From Ruminococcus sp. (GTDB taxonomy: Bacteria > Bacillota > Clostridia > Lachnospirales > Lachnospiraceae), in the NCBI GenBank assembly GCA_020024635.1, contig JAHHTL010000011.1, positions 1 through 55,868 on the forward strand: 55,868 nt of DNA, read 5' to 3'. Shown here piece after piece: positions 33,614-42,825 of the stretch; the stretch's first letter is position 1; each line of letters opens with the position of its first letter. The notes beneath the pieces were generated by a model, which saw only the letters and a program-made list of their open reading frames with translations, ran no database searches and was not told the origin of the DNA. The position numbers and the translations under genes are program-made.

Positions 33614-35686
33614 ATGGCACATTATTTGGTAATTGTGGAGTCACCGGCTAAGGTGAAGACAATTAAAAAATTTCTGGGAAGCAACTATTCGGTTGCTGCG
33701 TCAAATGGACATGTTCGGGATTTGCCGAAAAGTCAGATGGGAATCGATGTTGAAAATGACTATGAACCAAAATATATTACGATTCGAGGAAAAGGAGATA
33801 TTCTTGCAAGTCTTCGAAAAGAAGTGAAAAAAGCAGATAAAGTATATCTGGCAACTGACCCCGATCGTGAAGGGGAAGCAATTTCATGGCATCTTGCTAC
33901 AGCATTGAAACTGGATGAGAAAAAGATGCGCAGAATTACTTTTAATGAGATTACAAAAAATGCTGTGAAAGCTTCCTTAAAGGCTCCGAGAGATATTGAT
34001 ATGAATCTTGTGGATGCCCAACAGGCACGAAGAGTCTTAGATCGAATGGTAGGATATCGGATAAGCCCGGTATTATGGGCGAAAGTGAAACGAGGGTTAA
34101 GTGCGGGACGAGTACAGTCAGTTGCGCTTCGTCTAATTGCAGACAGAGAAGCAGAAATCAATGATTTTATCCCAGAAGAATACTGGAGTCTGGATGTAAT
34201 CTTAAATGTAAAAGGCGCAAGACGTCCGTTGACGGCAAAGTTTTACGGGAAGGAAAATGAAAAGATAGTCATTCATTCCAAACAGGAATTAGATACAATT
34301 ATTCAAGCGGTAGAGAATGAAAAATTTACAATTTCTGATATCAAAAAGGGAGAGCGGACAAGAAAAGCACCCCTTCCTTTTACCACCAGTACGCTACAGC
34401 AAGAGGCGGCAAAAGCATTGAATTTTGGAACACAAAAAACAATGCGTATTGCACAGCAATTATACGAAGGTGTGGACATAAAAGGACAGGGAACAGTCGG
34501 TATTATCACCTATCTTCGTACAGATTCCACAAGAATTTCAGAAGAGGCAGAGGCAGCCGCAAGAACTTATATTGAAGAAAATTTCGGGACAGAGTATGTA
34601 GCTGCAAGTACATTGTCAAAAAAAACGGAGAAGAAAATTCAAGACGCCCATGAGGCGATTCGTCCCACAGATATTGCAAGGACTCCGACAATGATCAAAG
34701 AATCCTTGACAAGGGATCAATTTCGGTTGTATCAACTGATTTGGAAACGGTTTGCGGCAAGTAGAATGACTGCAACAAAATTGGAAACAATTTCGGTGAA
34801 AATTGCTGCCGGAGAATATCGATTTGCTGTTTCTACTTCAAAAGTCGTATTTGACGGTTTCCGAACAGTGTATACAGAATATGATGAAGAAAAGCAAGAA
34901 AGCAATGCGTTGGTAAATCATCTCGATATGGATAAGGAACTTGCAAAAGAATCTTTTGATTCAAAACAACATTTTACACAGCCACCTGCACATTTTACAG
35001 AAGCTGCGCTTGTAAAAACATTGGAAGAATTAGGAATTGGACGTCCAAGTACGTATGCACCTACGATCACCACAATTCTTGCCAGACGTTATGTGACCAA
35101 AGAAGCGAAAAACTTATATATTACAGAAATTGGAGAGGTTGTAAATAATATTATGAAACAGTCTTTTCCAAGTATTGTAGATGAAAACTTTACGGCAAGC
35201 ATGGAAGGCCTTTTAGATATGGTGGAAGAAGGAAAGATTCCTTGGAAAGAAGTTATCAGGAATTTTTATCCAGATCTTGATGAGGCTGTGAAGATTGCTG
35301 AAAAAGAATTAGAAAGCGTTAAAATTGAGGATGAAGTCACGGATGTGGTTTGTGAAGAGTGTGGACGTCATATGGTTATTAAATATGGACCACATGGAAA
35401 ATTCCTCGCATGTCCAGGGTTTCCGGATTGTAAAAATACAAAGCCATATTTAGAAAAGATTGGAGTTTCCTGTCCGCTTTGTGGAAAAGAAGTTGTGATA
35501 CGGAAAACCAAAAAAGGAAGAAAATACTATGGATGTGAAAATAATCCTGAGTGTGAATTTATGTCTTGGCAAAAACCATCAAAAGAAAAATGTCCAGAAT
35601 GTGGAAACTATATGGTGGAAAAAGGGAATAAATTAGTCTGTGCTGACGAAAAATGTGGATATGTTCGAAATTTGAAAAATAATTAA
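33614..35686 (+). CDS. topA: DNA topoisomerase I
   Basis: A 690-aa type IA topoisomerase that relaxes negative supercoils. TOPRIM domain at the start (LVIVESPAKVKTIKKFLG, DPDREGEAISWHL), active-site tyrosine in ITYLRTDSTRIS, and RPSTYAPTI. The C-terminal 110 residues hold three Cys4 zinc motifs (CEECGRH...CPGFPDC, CPLCGKEV...CENNPEC, CPECGNYM...CADEKC). Length is normal. GTCGGAGGAA lies before the ATG. The 96-nt gap after it has the codY promoter region. Confidence 0.95.
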   Translation: MAHYLVIVESPAKVKTIKKFLGSNYSVAASNGHVRDLPKSQMGIDVENDYEPKYITIRGKGDILASLRKEVKKADKVYLATDPDREGEAISWHLATALKLDEKKMRRITFNEITKNAVKASLKAPRDIDMNLVDAQQARRVLDRMVGYRISPVLWAKVKRGLSAGRVQSVALRLIADREAEINDFIPEEYWSLDVILNVKGARRPLTAKFYGKENEKIVIHSKQELDTIIQAVENEKFTISDIKKGERTRKAPLPFTTSTLQQEAAKALNFGTQKTMRIAQQLYEGVDIKGQGTVGIITYLRTDSTRISEEAEAAARTYIEENFGTEYVAASTLSKKTEKKIQDAHEAIRPTDIARTPTMIKESLTRDQFRLYQLIWKRFAASRMTATKLETISVKIAAGEYRFAVSTSKVVFDGFRTVYTEYDEEKQESNALVNHLDMDKELAKESFDSKQHFTQPPAHFTEAALVKTLEELGIGRPSTYAPTITTILARRYVTKEAKNLYITEIGEVVNNIMKQSFPSIVDENFTASMEGLLDMVEEGKIPWKEVIRNFYPDLDEAVKIAEKELESVKIEDEVTDVVCEECGRHMVIKYGPHGKFLACPGFPDCKNTKPYLEKIGVSCPLCGKEVVIRKTKKGRKYYGCENNPECEFMSWQKPSKEKCPECGNYMVEKGNKLVCADEKCGYVRNLKNN

Positions 35687-35782
35687 AAAAATGACGTTGA
35701 TATTTCGATAATTGTATGATAACATATCATTATCTAGTAGCGATAAGAGATTTGTATATACAATTGAAGGTGGAGGATATTA

Positions 35783-36562
35783 ATGAGCGTACAGTTATTG
35801 GATAAAACAAGAAAAATCAACAAGTTACTTCATAATAACAATTCCAGTAAGGTGGTTTTTAATGATATTTGTGCTGTTCTTACGGAAATATTGAATTCAA
35901 ATGTACTTGTAGTAAGTAAAAAAGGAAAAGTATTAGGTGTAAGTAAATGTGACGATGTGACAAGTATTTCAGAGCTTATCACAGACGTGGTAGGAGCTCA
36001 CATTGATGAAATGCTCAATGAACGAGTTTTAAATATTTTATCTACAAAAGAAAATGTTAATTTAGAAACATTGGGATTTACACCAGATGTAGTAAAAGGG
36101 TACCAGGCAATTGTAACACCAATTGATATTGCCGGTGAGAGACTTGGAACGTTGTTTATATATAAGCAGGATAGCTTTTATGAGATTGATGATATTATTT
36201 TAAGTGAGTATGGAACCGCTGTGGTTGGACTTGAGATGCTTCGCTCTGTGAATGAAGAAAGTGCAGAAGAGACAAGAAAAGAGCAGATCGTACAGTCTGC
36301 GATCAGTACGCTCTCTTTTTCAGAATTAGAGGCGATTATTCACATTTTTGAGGAACTGGAAGGTAACGAGGGGATTTTGGTAGCCAGCAAGATTGCAGAT
36401 AGAGTAGGGATTACCCGTTCTGTTATCGTAAATGCACTTCGTAAATTCGAAAGTGCCGGAGTTATTGAATCTCGCTCATCCGGTATGAAAGGCACATACA
36501 TCAAAGTTTTAAATGATTATGTCTTTGTTGAATTGGAAAAGATAAAAAAAGAACGTTTATAA
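35783..36562 (+). CDS. codY: GTP-sensing global repressor CodY
   Basis: A 259-aa CodY: N-terminal GAF domain (LLDKTRKINKLLHNN, VLVVSKKGKVLG, GTLFIYKQ) binding branched-chain amino acids, and a C-terminal winged helix (ASKIADRVGITRSVIVNALRKFESAGVIESRSSGMKG, in part). It represses nutrient-scavenging genes when GTP and branched-chain amino acids are high. Start has GGTGGAGG. A TTGATA at about 35698 with AT-rich sequence after it is a possible promoter. It follows topA and is ended by a terminator, so it is likely a single-gene unit. Confidence 0.95.
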   Translation: MSVQLLDKTRKINKLLHNNNSSKVVFNDICAVLTEILNSNVLVVSKKGKVLGVSKCDDVTSISELITDVVGAHIDEMLNERVLNILSTKENVNLETLGFTPDVVKGYQAIVTPIDIAGERLGTLFIYKQDSFYEIDDIILSEYGTAVVGLEMLRSVNEESAEETRKEQIVQSAISTLSFSELEAIIHIFEELEGNEGILVASKIADRVGITRSVIVNALRKFESAGVIESRSSGMKGTYIKVLNDYVFVELEKIKKERL

Positions 36563-36579
36563 AAATAAGAGAAATTCAA

Positions 36580-36607
36580 AAAGGGTGTCAGGTTTCTGAT
36601 ACCCTTT
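36580..36607 (+). terminator. codY terminator
   Basis: 12-bp stem AAAGGGTGTCAG / CTGATACCCTTT with one G-U pair and a GTTT loop, followed by CTTAAAT. The U tract is short. Confidence 0.7.
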
Positions 36608-36638
36608 CTTAAATAACAAAAGGGTAGGAGGATAGAAG

Positions 36639-36965
36639 ATGTACGAAGGAAATTCAGTTGACTTACAAATGAAAAAAATGATTTCAACGCAAGGTATTTT
36701 TGATGATGAATCCCATCGCTGTCAAGTGTTTAAGTATGACATGGAAGAAGACTATATTTATTTGCTCTTAAAAGAAGAGGATCTTAGAAAAATATCTCTA
36801 GATGCAGAATATGAGTGTTATATTTCTACAAGAAGTGAATTGTTGAGTTGTTCAGGTACTGTAGTAGAAAGATATCAATGTGAAAAGGGAAATATGTTAA
36901 AGTTTAAAATCAAAGATGGATTCTACAGTGTAGAAGGGGCAAATCCTTCCGTAAAGAGAAAATAA
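36639..36965 (+). CDS. Uncharacterised 108-aa protein between codY and groES
   Basis: I do not recognise the family with confidence. The product has no signal peptide or membrane segment. Alternating strands (DYIYLLLKEEDLRKI, AEYECYISTRSELLSCSGTVVERYQ, in part, and NMLKFKIKDGFYSVEG) suggest a small beta-barrel, perhaps like the N-terminal domain of YcgR/PilZ proteins, but no RxxxR PilZ motif is seen. Strong RBS (GTAGGAGG, 11 nt). Flanked by the codY terminator and the groESL promoter, so it is its own unit or is read through from codY. Confidence 0.65.
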   Translation: MYEGNSVDLQMKKMISTQGIFDDESHRCQVFKYDMEEDYIYLLLKEEDLRKISLDAEYECYISTRSELLSCSGTVVERYQCEKGNMLKFKIKDGFYSVEGANPSVKRK

Positions 36966-36982
36966 AAAAACTGTAAACTATG

Positions 36983-37011
36983 TTGACAAATAGAAAATGG
37001 AGTGATATTTT
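36983..37011 (+). promoter_or_regulatory. groESL promoter
   Basis: Consensus TTGACA (36983-36988), exact 17-nt spacer, TATTTT (37006-37011), 13 nt before the CIRCE operator. Confidence 0.8.
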
Positions 37012-37023
37012 ATATGCATAGGG

Positions 37024-37050
37024 TTAGCACTCAAAAGAAATGAGTGCTAA
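37024..37050 (+). promoter_or_regulatory. CIRCE operator (HrcA site)
   Basis: Perfect TTAGCACTC-N9-GAGTGCTAA, the HrcA operator, located between the promoter and groES. It indicates heat-shock control by HrcA, whose gene is not in the window. Confidence 0.97.
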
Positions 37051-37077
37051 TAAAACAAGATTTAAGGAGGAATTAAA

Positions 37078-37365
37078 ATGAAATTAGTACCATTGGGTGA
37101 CAAAATTGTATTAAAGCAGTTTGAAGCAGAAGAAACAACAAAATCAGGAATCGTTCTTCCGGGACAGGCAAAAGAAAAACCACAAGAGGCAGAAGTGCTT
37201 GCAGTAGGCCCAGGTGGAATTATAGATGGAAAAGAAGTGAAAATGCAGGTTAAAGTTGGAGATAAAGTTATTTATTCAAAATATTCTGGAACAGAAGTTG
37301 AGTTAGATCACGAAGAATATATTATCGTAAAACAAAGTGATATTTTGGCAATTGTAGAAGATTAA
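37078..37365 (+). CDS. groES: Co-chaperonin GroES
   Basis: A 95-aa GroES, the lid of the GroEL folding chamber. N-terminal LVPLGDKIVLKQ, a mobile loop (EAEETTKSGIVLPGQAKEK, in part), and the C-terminal EEYIIVKQSDILAIVED are typical. AAGGAGG lies 8 nt before the ATG. Controlled by CIRCE just upstream and followed by groEL after 19 nt. Confidence 0.97.
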   Translation: MKLVPLGDKIVLKQFEAEETTKSGIVLPGQAKEKPQEAEVLAVGPGGIIDGKEVKMQVKVGDKVIYSKYSGTEVELDHEEYIIVKQSDILAIVED

Positions 37366-37384
37366 GAAAGAGGAGTGGATAGTC

Positions 37385-39010
37385 ATGGCAAAGGAAATTA
37401 AGTATGGATCAGAAGCCAGAGCGGCATTAGAAAAAGGGGTCAATAAACTGGCAGATACTGTTCGTGTTACATTAGGACCAAAAGGAAGAAATGTAGTTTT
37501 GGATAAATCATTTGGAGCACCACTTATTACAAACGATGGTGTTACAATTGCAAAAGAAATTGAGCTAGAAGATGGCTTTGAAAACATGGGAGCACAACTG
37601 ATCAAAGAAGTTGCTGCAAAGACAAATGATGTTGCAGGAGATGGTACTACAACAGCTACAGTTCTTGCACAGGCTATGGTGCACGAAGGTGTAAAGAATT
37701 TAGAGGCAGGGGCAAATCCAATCGTTCTTCGTAAAGGAATGAAAAAAGCAACAGACATCGCAGTAGAAGCGATTGCAAAAATGAGCAGTAATGTGACAGG
37801 AAAAGAGCAGATTACACGTGTTGCAGCAGTTTCTTCAGGAGATGATGCGGTAGGACAGATGGTTGCAGATGCTATGGAAAAAGTTTCCAAAGACGGTGTT
37901 ATCACCATCGAAGAATCAAAAACGATGCAGACAGAGCTTGATCTTGTAGAAGGTATGCAGTTTGATCGTGGATATATTTCAGCATACATGGCTACAGATC
38001 TTGAGAAAATGGAAGCAGTTTTAGATGATCCATACATTCTCATTACGGATAAGAAAGTCTCTAACATTCAGGATCTTCTTCCAATTCTTGAGCAGGTTGT
38101 ACAATCTGGAGCAAGACTTCTTATTATTGCAGAAGACATTGAAGGAGAAGCACTTACTACGCTTATTGTTAACAAATTACGTGGAACATTCAATGTAGTT
38201 GCAGTAAAAGCACCAGGATATGGTGATCGTAGAAAAGAAATGCTTCAAGACATTGCAATCTTAACTGGTGGTCAGGTGATTTCAGATGAACTTGGAATGG
38301 ATTTAAAAGAAGCAACATTAGACCAGCTTGGCCGTGCAAAATCTGTAAAGGTTCAGAAAGAAAACACAGTTATTGTTGATGGCTGTGGAGAAAAGAAAGC
38401 AATCGAAGATCGAGTAGCTCAGATTAAAAAAGGCATTGAAGAGACCACTTCTGAATTTGATAAAGAAAAATTACAGGAAAGACTTGCAAAATTGGCAGGT
38501 GGTGTCGCTGTGATCCGCGTAGGTGCAGCAACAGAGACAGAAATGAAAGAAGCAAAACTTCGTATGGAAGATGCGTTAAACGCTACAAGAGCAGCAGTTG
38601 AAGAAGGAATTATCGCAGGAGGTGGTTCTGCTTATATTCATGCTTCAAAAGAGGTTGAAAAACTCATCGAAACATTGGAAGGTGACGAAAAGACAGGAGC
38701 AAAAGTAGTATTAAAAGCATTGGAAGCTCCTCTATATCACATTGCAACAAACGCAGGACTGGAAGGTGCAGTTATTATCAACAAAGTAAAAGAATCTGAA
38801 CCAGGAATCGGTTTTGATGCATACAAAGAAGAGTATGTTGACATGGTACAAACAGGAATTCTAGATCCAGCCAAAGTTACAAGATCAGCACTTCAAAATG
38901 CTACCAGTGTAGCATCCACACTTCTTACAACAGAATCTGTTGTATCTACAATTAAAGAAGAGACACCAGCAATGCCAGCTGGAGCTCCAGGTGGAATGGG
39001 AATGATGTAA
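37385..39010 (+). CDS. groEL: Chaperonin GroEL
   Basis: A 541-aa ATP-driven chaperonin. Highly conserved: VTLGPKGRNVVLDKSFGAP (in part), the ATP loop DGTTTATVLAQAM, ALNATRAAVEEGIIAGGG and a C-terminal Gly-Met tail (GAPGGMGMM). A single copy appears here. RBS AGAGGAG. A compact terminator follows. The long antisense frame over this gene is a shadow. Confidence 0.97.
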   Translation: MAKEIKYGSEARAALEKGVNKLADTVRVTLGPKGRNVVLDKSFGAPLITNDGVTIAKEIELEDGFENMGAQLIKEVAAKTNDVAGDGTTTATVLAQAMVHEGVKNLEAGANPIVLRKGMKKATDIAVEAIAKMSSNVTGKEQITRVAAVSSGDDAVGQMVADAMEKVSKDGVITIEESKTMQTELDLVEGMQFDRGYISAYMATDLEKMEAVLDDPYILITDKKVSNIQDLLPILEQVVQSGARLLIIAEDIEGEALTTLIVNKLRGTFNVVAVKAPGYGDRRKEMLQDIAILTGGQVISDELGMDLKEATLDQLGRAKSVKVQKENTVIVDGCGEKKAIEDRVAQIKKGIEETTSEFDKEKLQERLAKLAGGVAVIRVGAATETEMKEAKLRMEDALNATRAAVEEGIIAGGGSAYIHASKEVEKLIETLEGDEKTGAKVVLKALEAPLYHIATNAGLEGAVIINKVKESEPGIGFDAYKEEYVDMVQTGILDPAKVTRSALQNATSVASTLLTTESVVSTIKEETPAMPAGAPGGMGMM

Positions 39011-39015
39011 TTATC

Positions 39016-39049
39016 GGAGTCCTGCATGAAAATGCAGGGCTTCTTTATT
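39016..39049 (+). terminator. groESL terminator
   Basis: 12-position stem (39016-39027 with 39032-39043; CCTGCAT/ATGCAGG core extended by GGAGT/GGCTTC pairs with wobbles), GAAA loop, then TTTATTG. Confidence 0.8.
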
Positions 39050-39144
39050 GCAAAGAAACAGCAATTATGCAATATATTAATAAAATTAATAAATAGAATG
39101 TAAAATAAATCAATAGGAATCAAGAGGTCAATTTAAGGAATGGC

Positions 39145-39173
39145 TTGACAATAACTGTTATTTTATGTAGTAT
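39145..39173 (+). promoter_or_regulatory. guaB promoter
   Basis: Consensus TTGACA (39145-39150), 17-nt spacer, TAGTAT (39168-39173), about 48 nt before the ATG. No purine riboswitch was seen in this short leader. Confidence 0.65.
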
Positions 39174-39220
39174 ATCACTTAAATATCAAATAACAGGATA
39201 AAAACGAGGAGGAGAAACCA

Positions 39221-40681
39221 ATGGGAAAGATAATTGGAGAGGGTATTACATTTGATGATGTTCTTTTAGTTCCGGCATATTCAGAGGTAATCCCAAATCA
39301 AGTTGATCTGTCAACAAATCTTACAAGCACTATTCGACTTAATATTCCAATGATGAGTGCCGGCATGGACACAGTTACAGAACATAGAATGGCAATTGCT
39401 ATGGCGCGTCAAGGTGGAATTGGTATTATTCATAAAAACATGTCTATTGAACAGCAAGCCGAAGAGGTAGATAAAGTAAAACGTTCAGAAAATGGTGTTA
39501 TAACAGATCCGTTTTATTTATCACCAGAACATACACTAGAAGATGCAAACAATCTTATGGCTAAGTTTAGAATCTCCGGTGTTCCAATTACAGAAGGAAA
39601 AAAATTAGTAGGAATTATCACAAATCGTGACTTAAAGTTTGAGGAGGATTTTTCTAAAAAGATCAAAGAATCGATGACTTCTGAAGAAGATGGACTTATC
39701 ACAGCAAAAGTTGGTATTACTCTTGAAGAAGCAAAGAGAATCCTTGCAAAAGCGAGAAAAGAGAAACTTCCGATTGTAGATGATGAAGGAAATTTAAAAG
39801 GACTTATTACAATCAAAGATATTGAAAAACAGATCAAATATCCGCTATCAGCAAAAGATTCCCAAGGTCGTCTCCTTTGTGGTGCTGCAATCGGTATCAC
39901 AGCTAATTGCTTGGAACGAGTGGATGCACTTGTAAAAGCAAAAGTAGACGTTATCGTAATGGATTCTGCACATGGTCATTCTGCAAACGTACTTCGTACA
40001 GTTCGCATGGTAAAAGAAAAATACCCAGACCTTCCGGTAATTGCAGGAAATGTTGCGACAGGAGAAGCTACAAAAGCTTTGATTGAAGCAGGAGTAGATG
40101 CAGTAAAAGTTGGAATCGGACCTGGATCAATTTGTACCACTCGTATTGTTGCAGGAATTGGTGTTCCTCAGATTTCAGCAGTTATGGATTGCTACAAAGT
40201 CGCAAAAGAATATAATGTTCCAATCATCGCAGACGGAGGAATTAAATATTCAGGTGATATGACAAAGGCAATCGCAGCAGGTGCAAGCGTATGTATGATG
40301 GGAAGTATTTTTGCAGGATGTGATGAGAGCCCTGGAGATTTTGAATTATATCAGGGAAGAAAATACAAAGTATATCGTGGTATGGGATCTATAGCAGCGA
40401 TGGAAAATGGAAGTAAAGATCGATATTTCCAGGCGGATGCAAAAAAACTTGTTCCAGAAGGTGTGGAAGGACGAGTAGCATATAAAGGCACTGTAGAAGA
40501 TACTGTATTCCAGCTTATGGGAGGACTTCGTTCTGGTATGGGATATTGTGGAACACCAACAATTGACGACTTGAAAGAAAATGGAAGATTTGTTAAGATT
40601 TCAGCAGCTTCCTTGAAAGAAAGTCATCCACATGATATTCATATTACAAAAGAAGCACCAAACTATAGTGTAGACGCATAG
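39221..40681 (+). CDS. guaB: Inosine-5'-monophosphate dehydrogenase
   Basis: A 486-aa enzyme oxidising IMP to XMP with NAD, the first committed step to GTP. The barrel is split by a CBS pair (about residues 95-205, ISGVPITEGKKLVGIITNRD (in part) and KLPIVDDEGNLKGLITIKD (in part)). The catalytic loop GIGPGSICTTRIVAGIG carries the active cysteine; YRGMGSIAAM and the flap follow. RBS GAGGAGGAG. Single-gene unit with its own promoter and terminator. Its product pool is sensed by CodY and is the substrate pool of RelQ. Confidence 0.96.
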   Translation: MGKIIGEGITFDDVLLVPAYSEVIPNQVDLSTNLTSTIRLNIPMMSAGMDTVTEHRMAIAMARQGGIGIIHKNMSIEQQAEEVDKVKRSENGVITDPFYLSPEHTLEDANNLMAKFRISGVPITEGKKLVGIITNRDLKFEEDFSKKIKESMTSEEDGLITAKVGITLEEAKRILAKARKEKLPIVDDEGNLKGLITIKDIEKQIKYPLSAKDSQGRLLCGAAIGITANCLERVDALVKAKVDVIVMDSAHGHSANVLRTVRMVKEKYPDLPVIAGNVATGEATKALIEAGVDAVKVGIGPGSICTTRIVAGIGVPQISAVMDCYKVAKEYNVPIIADGGIKYSGDMTKAIAAGASVCMMGSIFAGCDESPGDFELYQGRKYKVYRGMGSIAAMENGSKDRYFQADAKKLVPEGVEGRVAYKGTVEDTVFQLMGGLRSGMGYCGTPTIDDLKENGRFVKISAASLKESHPHDIHITKEAPNYSVDA

Positions 40682-40701
40682 ATCAGTAAATAAGGTTATC
40701 G

Positions 40702-40737
40702 AACAGGCGTGGTCAAAAGAAGACCATGCCTGTTTTT
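40702..40737 (+). terminator. guaB terminator
   Basis: 13-bp stem AACAGGCGTGGTC / GACCATGCCTGTT (one G-U), 7-nt loop, TTTTT tail. Confidence 0.88.
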
Positions 40738-40842
40738 ATGAATCTTTTCTTAATTTATTCCTTTTGTAATAGAAAAAACTGTCGAATGCATATGTTTATG
40801 ATACAATATGAAATAGGTACAGTGGAATAATGGAGTATGATC

Positions 40843-41526
40843 ATGAGAAGAAGGAAAATCAAAAGATACAGAAAGAAAAAAATACCAAAGAAAATGATCT
40901 GTACAGGAATTGGAATATTATTAATTTTAATGATTATTTTGGGAATACGAGCCATACGAGTGCAAAATCGAGGGTTGTATAAAAATATTAAAGTAGATGC
41001 ATCCAAACCGGAAATCGATGTACAGCTTCTTGATATTAATGAATATTCAAGACCAGGCATAGAGTCAGAGAAAATAAAAGGGATTGTGATACACTATACG
41101 GCAAACCCAGGAAGTACAGCTCAAAATAACCGAGATTATTTTCAGAGTTTAAAAGACACACATGCCACATCTGTGAGCAGCCATTTTGTGGTTGGACTAG
41201 ATGGAGAAATCGTACAGTGTATACCTACATGGGAATATGCATATGCTTCGAATTCAAGGAACAAAGATACCGTTTCCATTGAATGTTGTCATGAAGATGA
41301 AAGTGGTGTATTTAACGAAGAGACCTATAAGTCTATGGTACAGCTTACCGCTTGGCTGTGTAAGAAGTTTGAACTTACAGAGAAGGATGTAATCAGGCAC
41401 TACGATGTAACTGAAAAAAATTGTCCCAAATATTTTGTTGAAAATGAAGAAGCATGGAAACAATTTAGAAAGGACGTCCGAAAAGCTATGGATCGTAGTG
41501 GAAAAAAGTGGAAAGAAGAAAAGTAG
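40843..41526 (+). CDS. Membrane-anchored N-acetylmuramoyl-L-alanine amidase (Amidase_2)
   Basis: A 227-aa cell-wall hydrolase. A very basic N-terminus (about residues 1-18) and a single hydrophobic helix (about 19-37) anchor it with the catalytic domain outside. The Amidase_2/PGRP domain shows the zinc His in GIVIHYTANPGS, VSSHFVVGLDGEIVQCIP, and the second site RHYDVTEKNCPKYF with His and Cys. ATG at 40843 has GGAG 7 nt upstream; another ATG 6 nt earlier is possible. An extended -10 (TGATACAAT, ending 40807) lies upstream. It cuts the amide between MurNAc and the stem peptide; whether it is vegetative or sporulation-specific is not shown. Confidence 0.88.
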   Translation: MRRRKIKRYRKKKIPKKMICTGIGILLILMIILGIRAIRVQNRGLYKNIKVDASKPEIDVQLLDINEYSRPGIESEKIKGIVIHYTANPGSTAQNNRDYFQSLKDTHATSVSSHFVVGLDGEIVQCIPTWEYAYASNSRNKDTVSIECCHEDESGVFNEETYKSMVQLTAWLCKKFELTEKDVIRHYDVTEKNCPKYFVENEEAWKQFRKDVRKAMDRSGKKWKEEK

Positions 41527-41603
41527 CTTTATATTGCCACTGTTTTGGAAAATTGTTATAATATGCGAGAATTATTTTAAAGTGAGAAAGGAACAAAAGA
41601 TCA

Positions 41604-42104
41604 ATGTTCGATAAATTTTTCCCGGATGCATACATGGCATCTACTTACGTGATTCCCTTTGAACAGTTGTATGAAGAAGGGTATAAAGGTGTGATTTTTG
41701 ATATTGATAATACATTAGTCCCTCATGGTGCGCCGGCAGATGAGCGTGCAAAAAAATTATTTACCAGATTAAGAGAACTAGGATTTTCTACTTGTCTTCT
41801 TTCCAATAATCAGGAGACAAGAGTTCAGATGTTTAATGAAGAGATTCAAACAAATTACCTATACAATGCGCATAAGCCTTCTCGAAAGAATTATGAAAAA
41901 GCAATGGAAATTATGGGAACGAACAAAAATAATACATTATTTGTAGGAGATCAATTGTTTACAGATGTGTGGGGGGCAAAGAGAACAGGAATTCGAAACA
42001 TTCTTGTGAAACCGATTCATCCGAAAGAGGAAATACAGATTGTATTTAAGCGTTATTTAGAGAAAATTGTCCTACACTTTTACAAAAAGAAGTGTAGGAA
42101 ATAG
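41604..42104 (+). CDS. yqeG: YqeG-family HAD phosphatase
   Basis: A 166-aa HAD-superfamily IIIA phosphatase, typical of Firmicutes. Motif I is DIDNTLVPHG, motif II LLSNNQ, motif III the lysine in AHKPSRKNY, and motif IV VGDQLFTDVWGAKRTG; all catalytic residues are kept. N-terminal FFPDAYMASTYVIP is characteristic. AGAAAGGAA precedes the ATG. The substrate is uncertain; plant relatives are phosphatidylglycerophosphate phosphatases. It stands about 75 nt after the amidase and 105 nt before efp, which has its own promoter. Confidence 0.9.
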   Translation: MFDKFFPDAYMASTYVIPFEQLYEEGYKGVIFDIDNTLVPHGAPADERAKKLFTRLRELGFSTCLLSNNQETRVQMFNEEIQTNYLYNAHKPSRKNYEKAMEIMGTNKNNTLFVGDQLFTDVWGAKRTGIRNILVKPIHPKEEIQIVFKRYLEKIVLHFYKKKCRK

Positions 42105-42209
42105 GATTATATCGAAAAAAAGGTTGAAAAAAACGAGAAAATATTATAATATCATTTATAGTGTATATTAGGACAGTGTATGTACATACACGATTTAAGG
42201 AGGAAAGAT

Positions 42210-42767
42210 ATGATTTCAGCAGGTGATTTTAAAAACGGTCTAACGATCGAATACGATGGAAATATTTATCAGATATTAGAGTTCCAGCACGTAAAACCAG
42301 GTAAAGGAGCTGCTTTCGTAAGAACAAAATTAAAAAATATTATCAGTGGCGGTGCCATTGAAAAAACATTCAGACCTACAGAGAAATTTGAGCAGGCGAG
42401 AATTGACAGAAAAGAAATGCAATATTTGTACCAGGATGGAGATCTTTACAACTTTATGGACGTTGAAACATACGATCAGATTGCATTAAATGATGAAGTT
42501 GTAGGGGATGCACTTAAGTTTGTAAAAGAAAATGAAGTTGTTAAAATCTGTTCACACAAAGGAAATGTATTTTCTGTTGAACCACCATTATTTGTAGAAC
42601 TTGAGATTACAGAGACAGAGCCAGGATTCAAAGGCGATACTGCACAGGGAGCTACAAAACCTGCTACAGTTGAGACAGGTGCTGTTGTTATGGTTCCATT
42701 GTTTGTTGAGCAGGGAGATGTTCTTAAAATCGATACAAGAACAGGCGAATATTTATCAAGAGTATAA
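42210..42767 (+). CDS. efp: Elongation factor P
   Basis: A 185-aa translation factor that relieves stalling at polyproline. Start MISAGDFKNGLTIEYDG, the tip lysine in KPGKGAAFVRTKLKN (residue about 32), and the C-terminal OB domain ending GEYLSRV. The ATG at 42210 has AAGGAGGAAAG; an upstream in-frame ATG at 42180 does not. TTGAAA (42124) and TATAAT/TAATAT near 42145-42152 probably form the promoter. The polyproline-containing NlpC/P60 protein at 52.7 kb (alternating Pro-Ala) is not a clear client because it lacks PPP runs. Confidence 0.96.
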   Translation: MISAGDFKNGLTIEYDGNIYQILEFQHVKPGKGAAFVRTKLKNIISGGAIEKTFRPTEKFEQARIDRKEMQYLYQDGDLYNFMDVETYDQIALNDEVVGDALKFVKENEVVKICSHKGNVFSVEPPLFVELEITETEPGFKGDTAQGATKPATVETGAVVMVPLFVEQGDVLKIDTRTGEYLSRV

Positions 42768-42775
42768 AAGAAATG

Positions 42776-42807
42776 ATATGCAGGGAATTAGTCTCTGCAT
42801 ATTTTTT
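42776..42807 (+). terminator. efp terminator
   Basis: 11-bp stem ATATGCAGGGA / TCTCTGCATAT (one G-U), 5-nt loop, TTTTTT tail, 9 nt after the stop. Confidence 0.88.
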
Positions 42808-42825
42808 ATAATTTTCAAAGGTGTA

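Noticed and set aside
37303..38067. A 254-codon reading frame antisense to groES/groEL
   Set aside because: Low-complexity shadow of a strongly conserved gene; no RBS or known motif.
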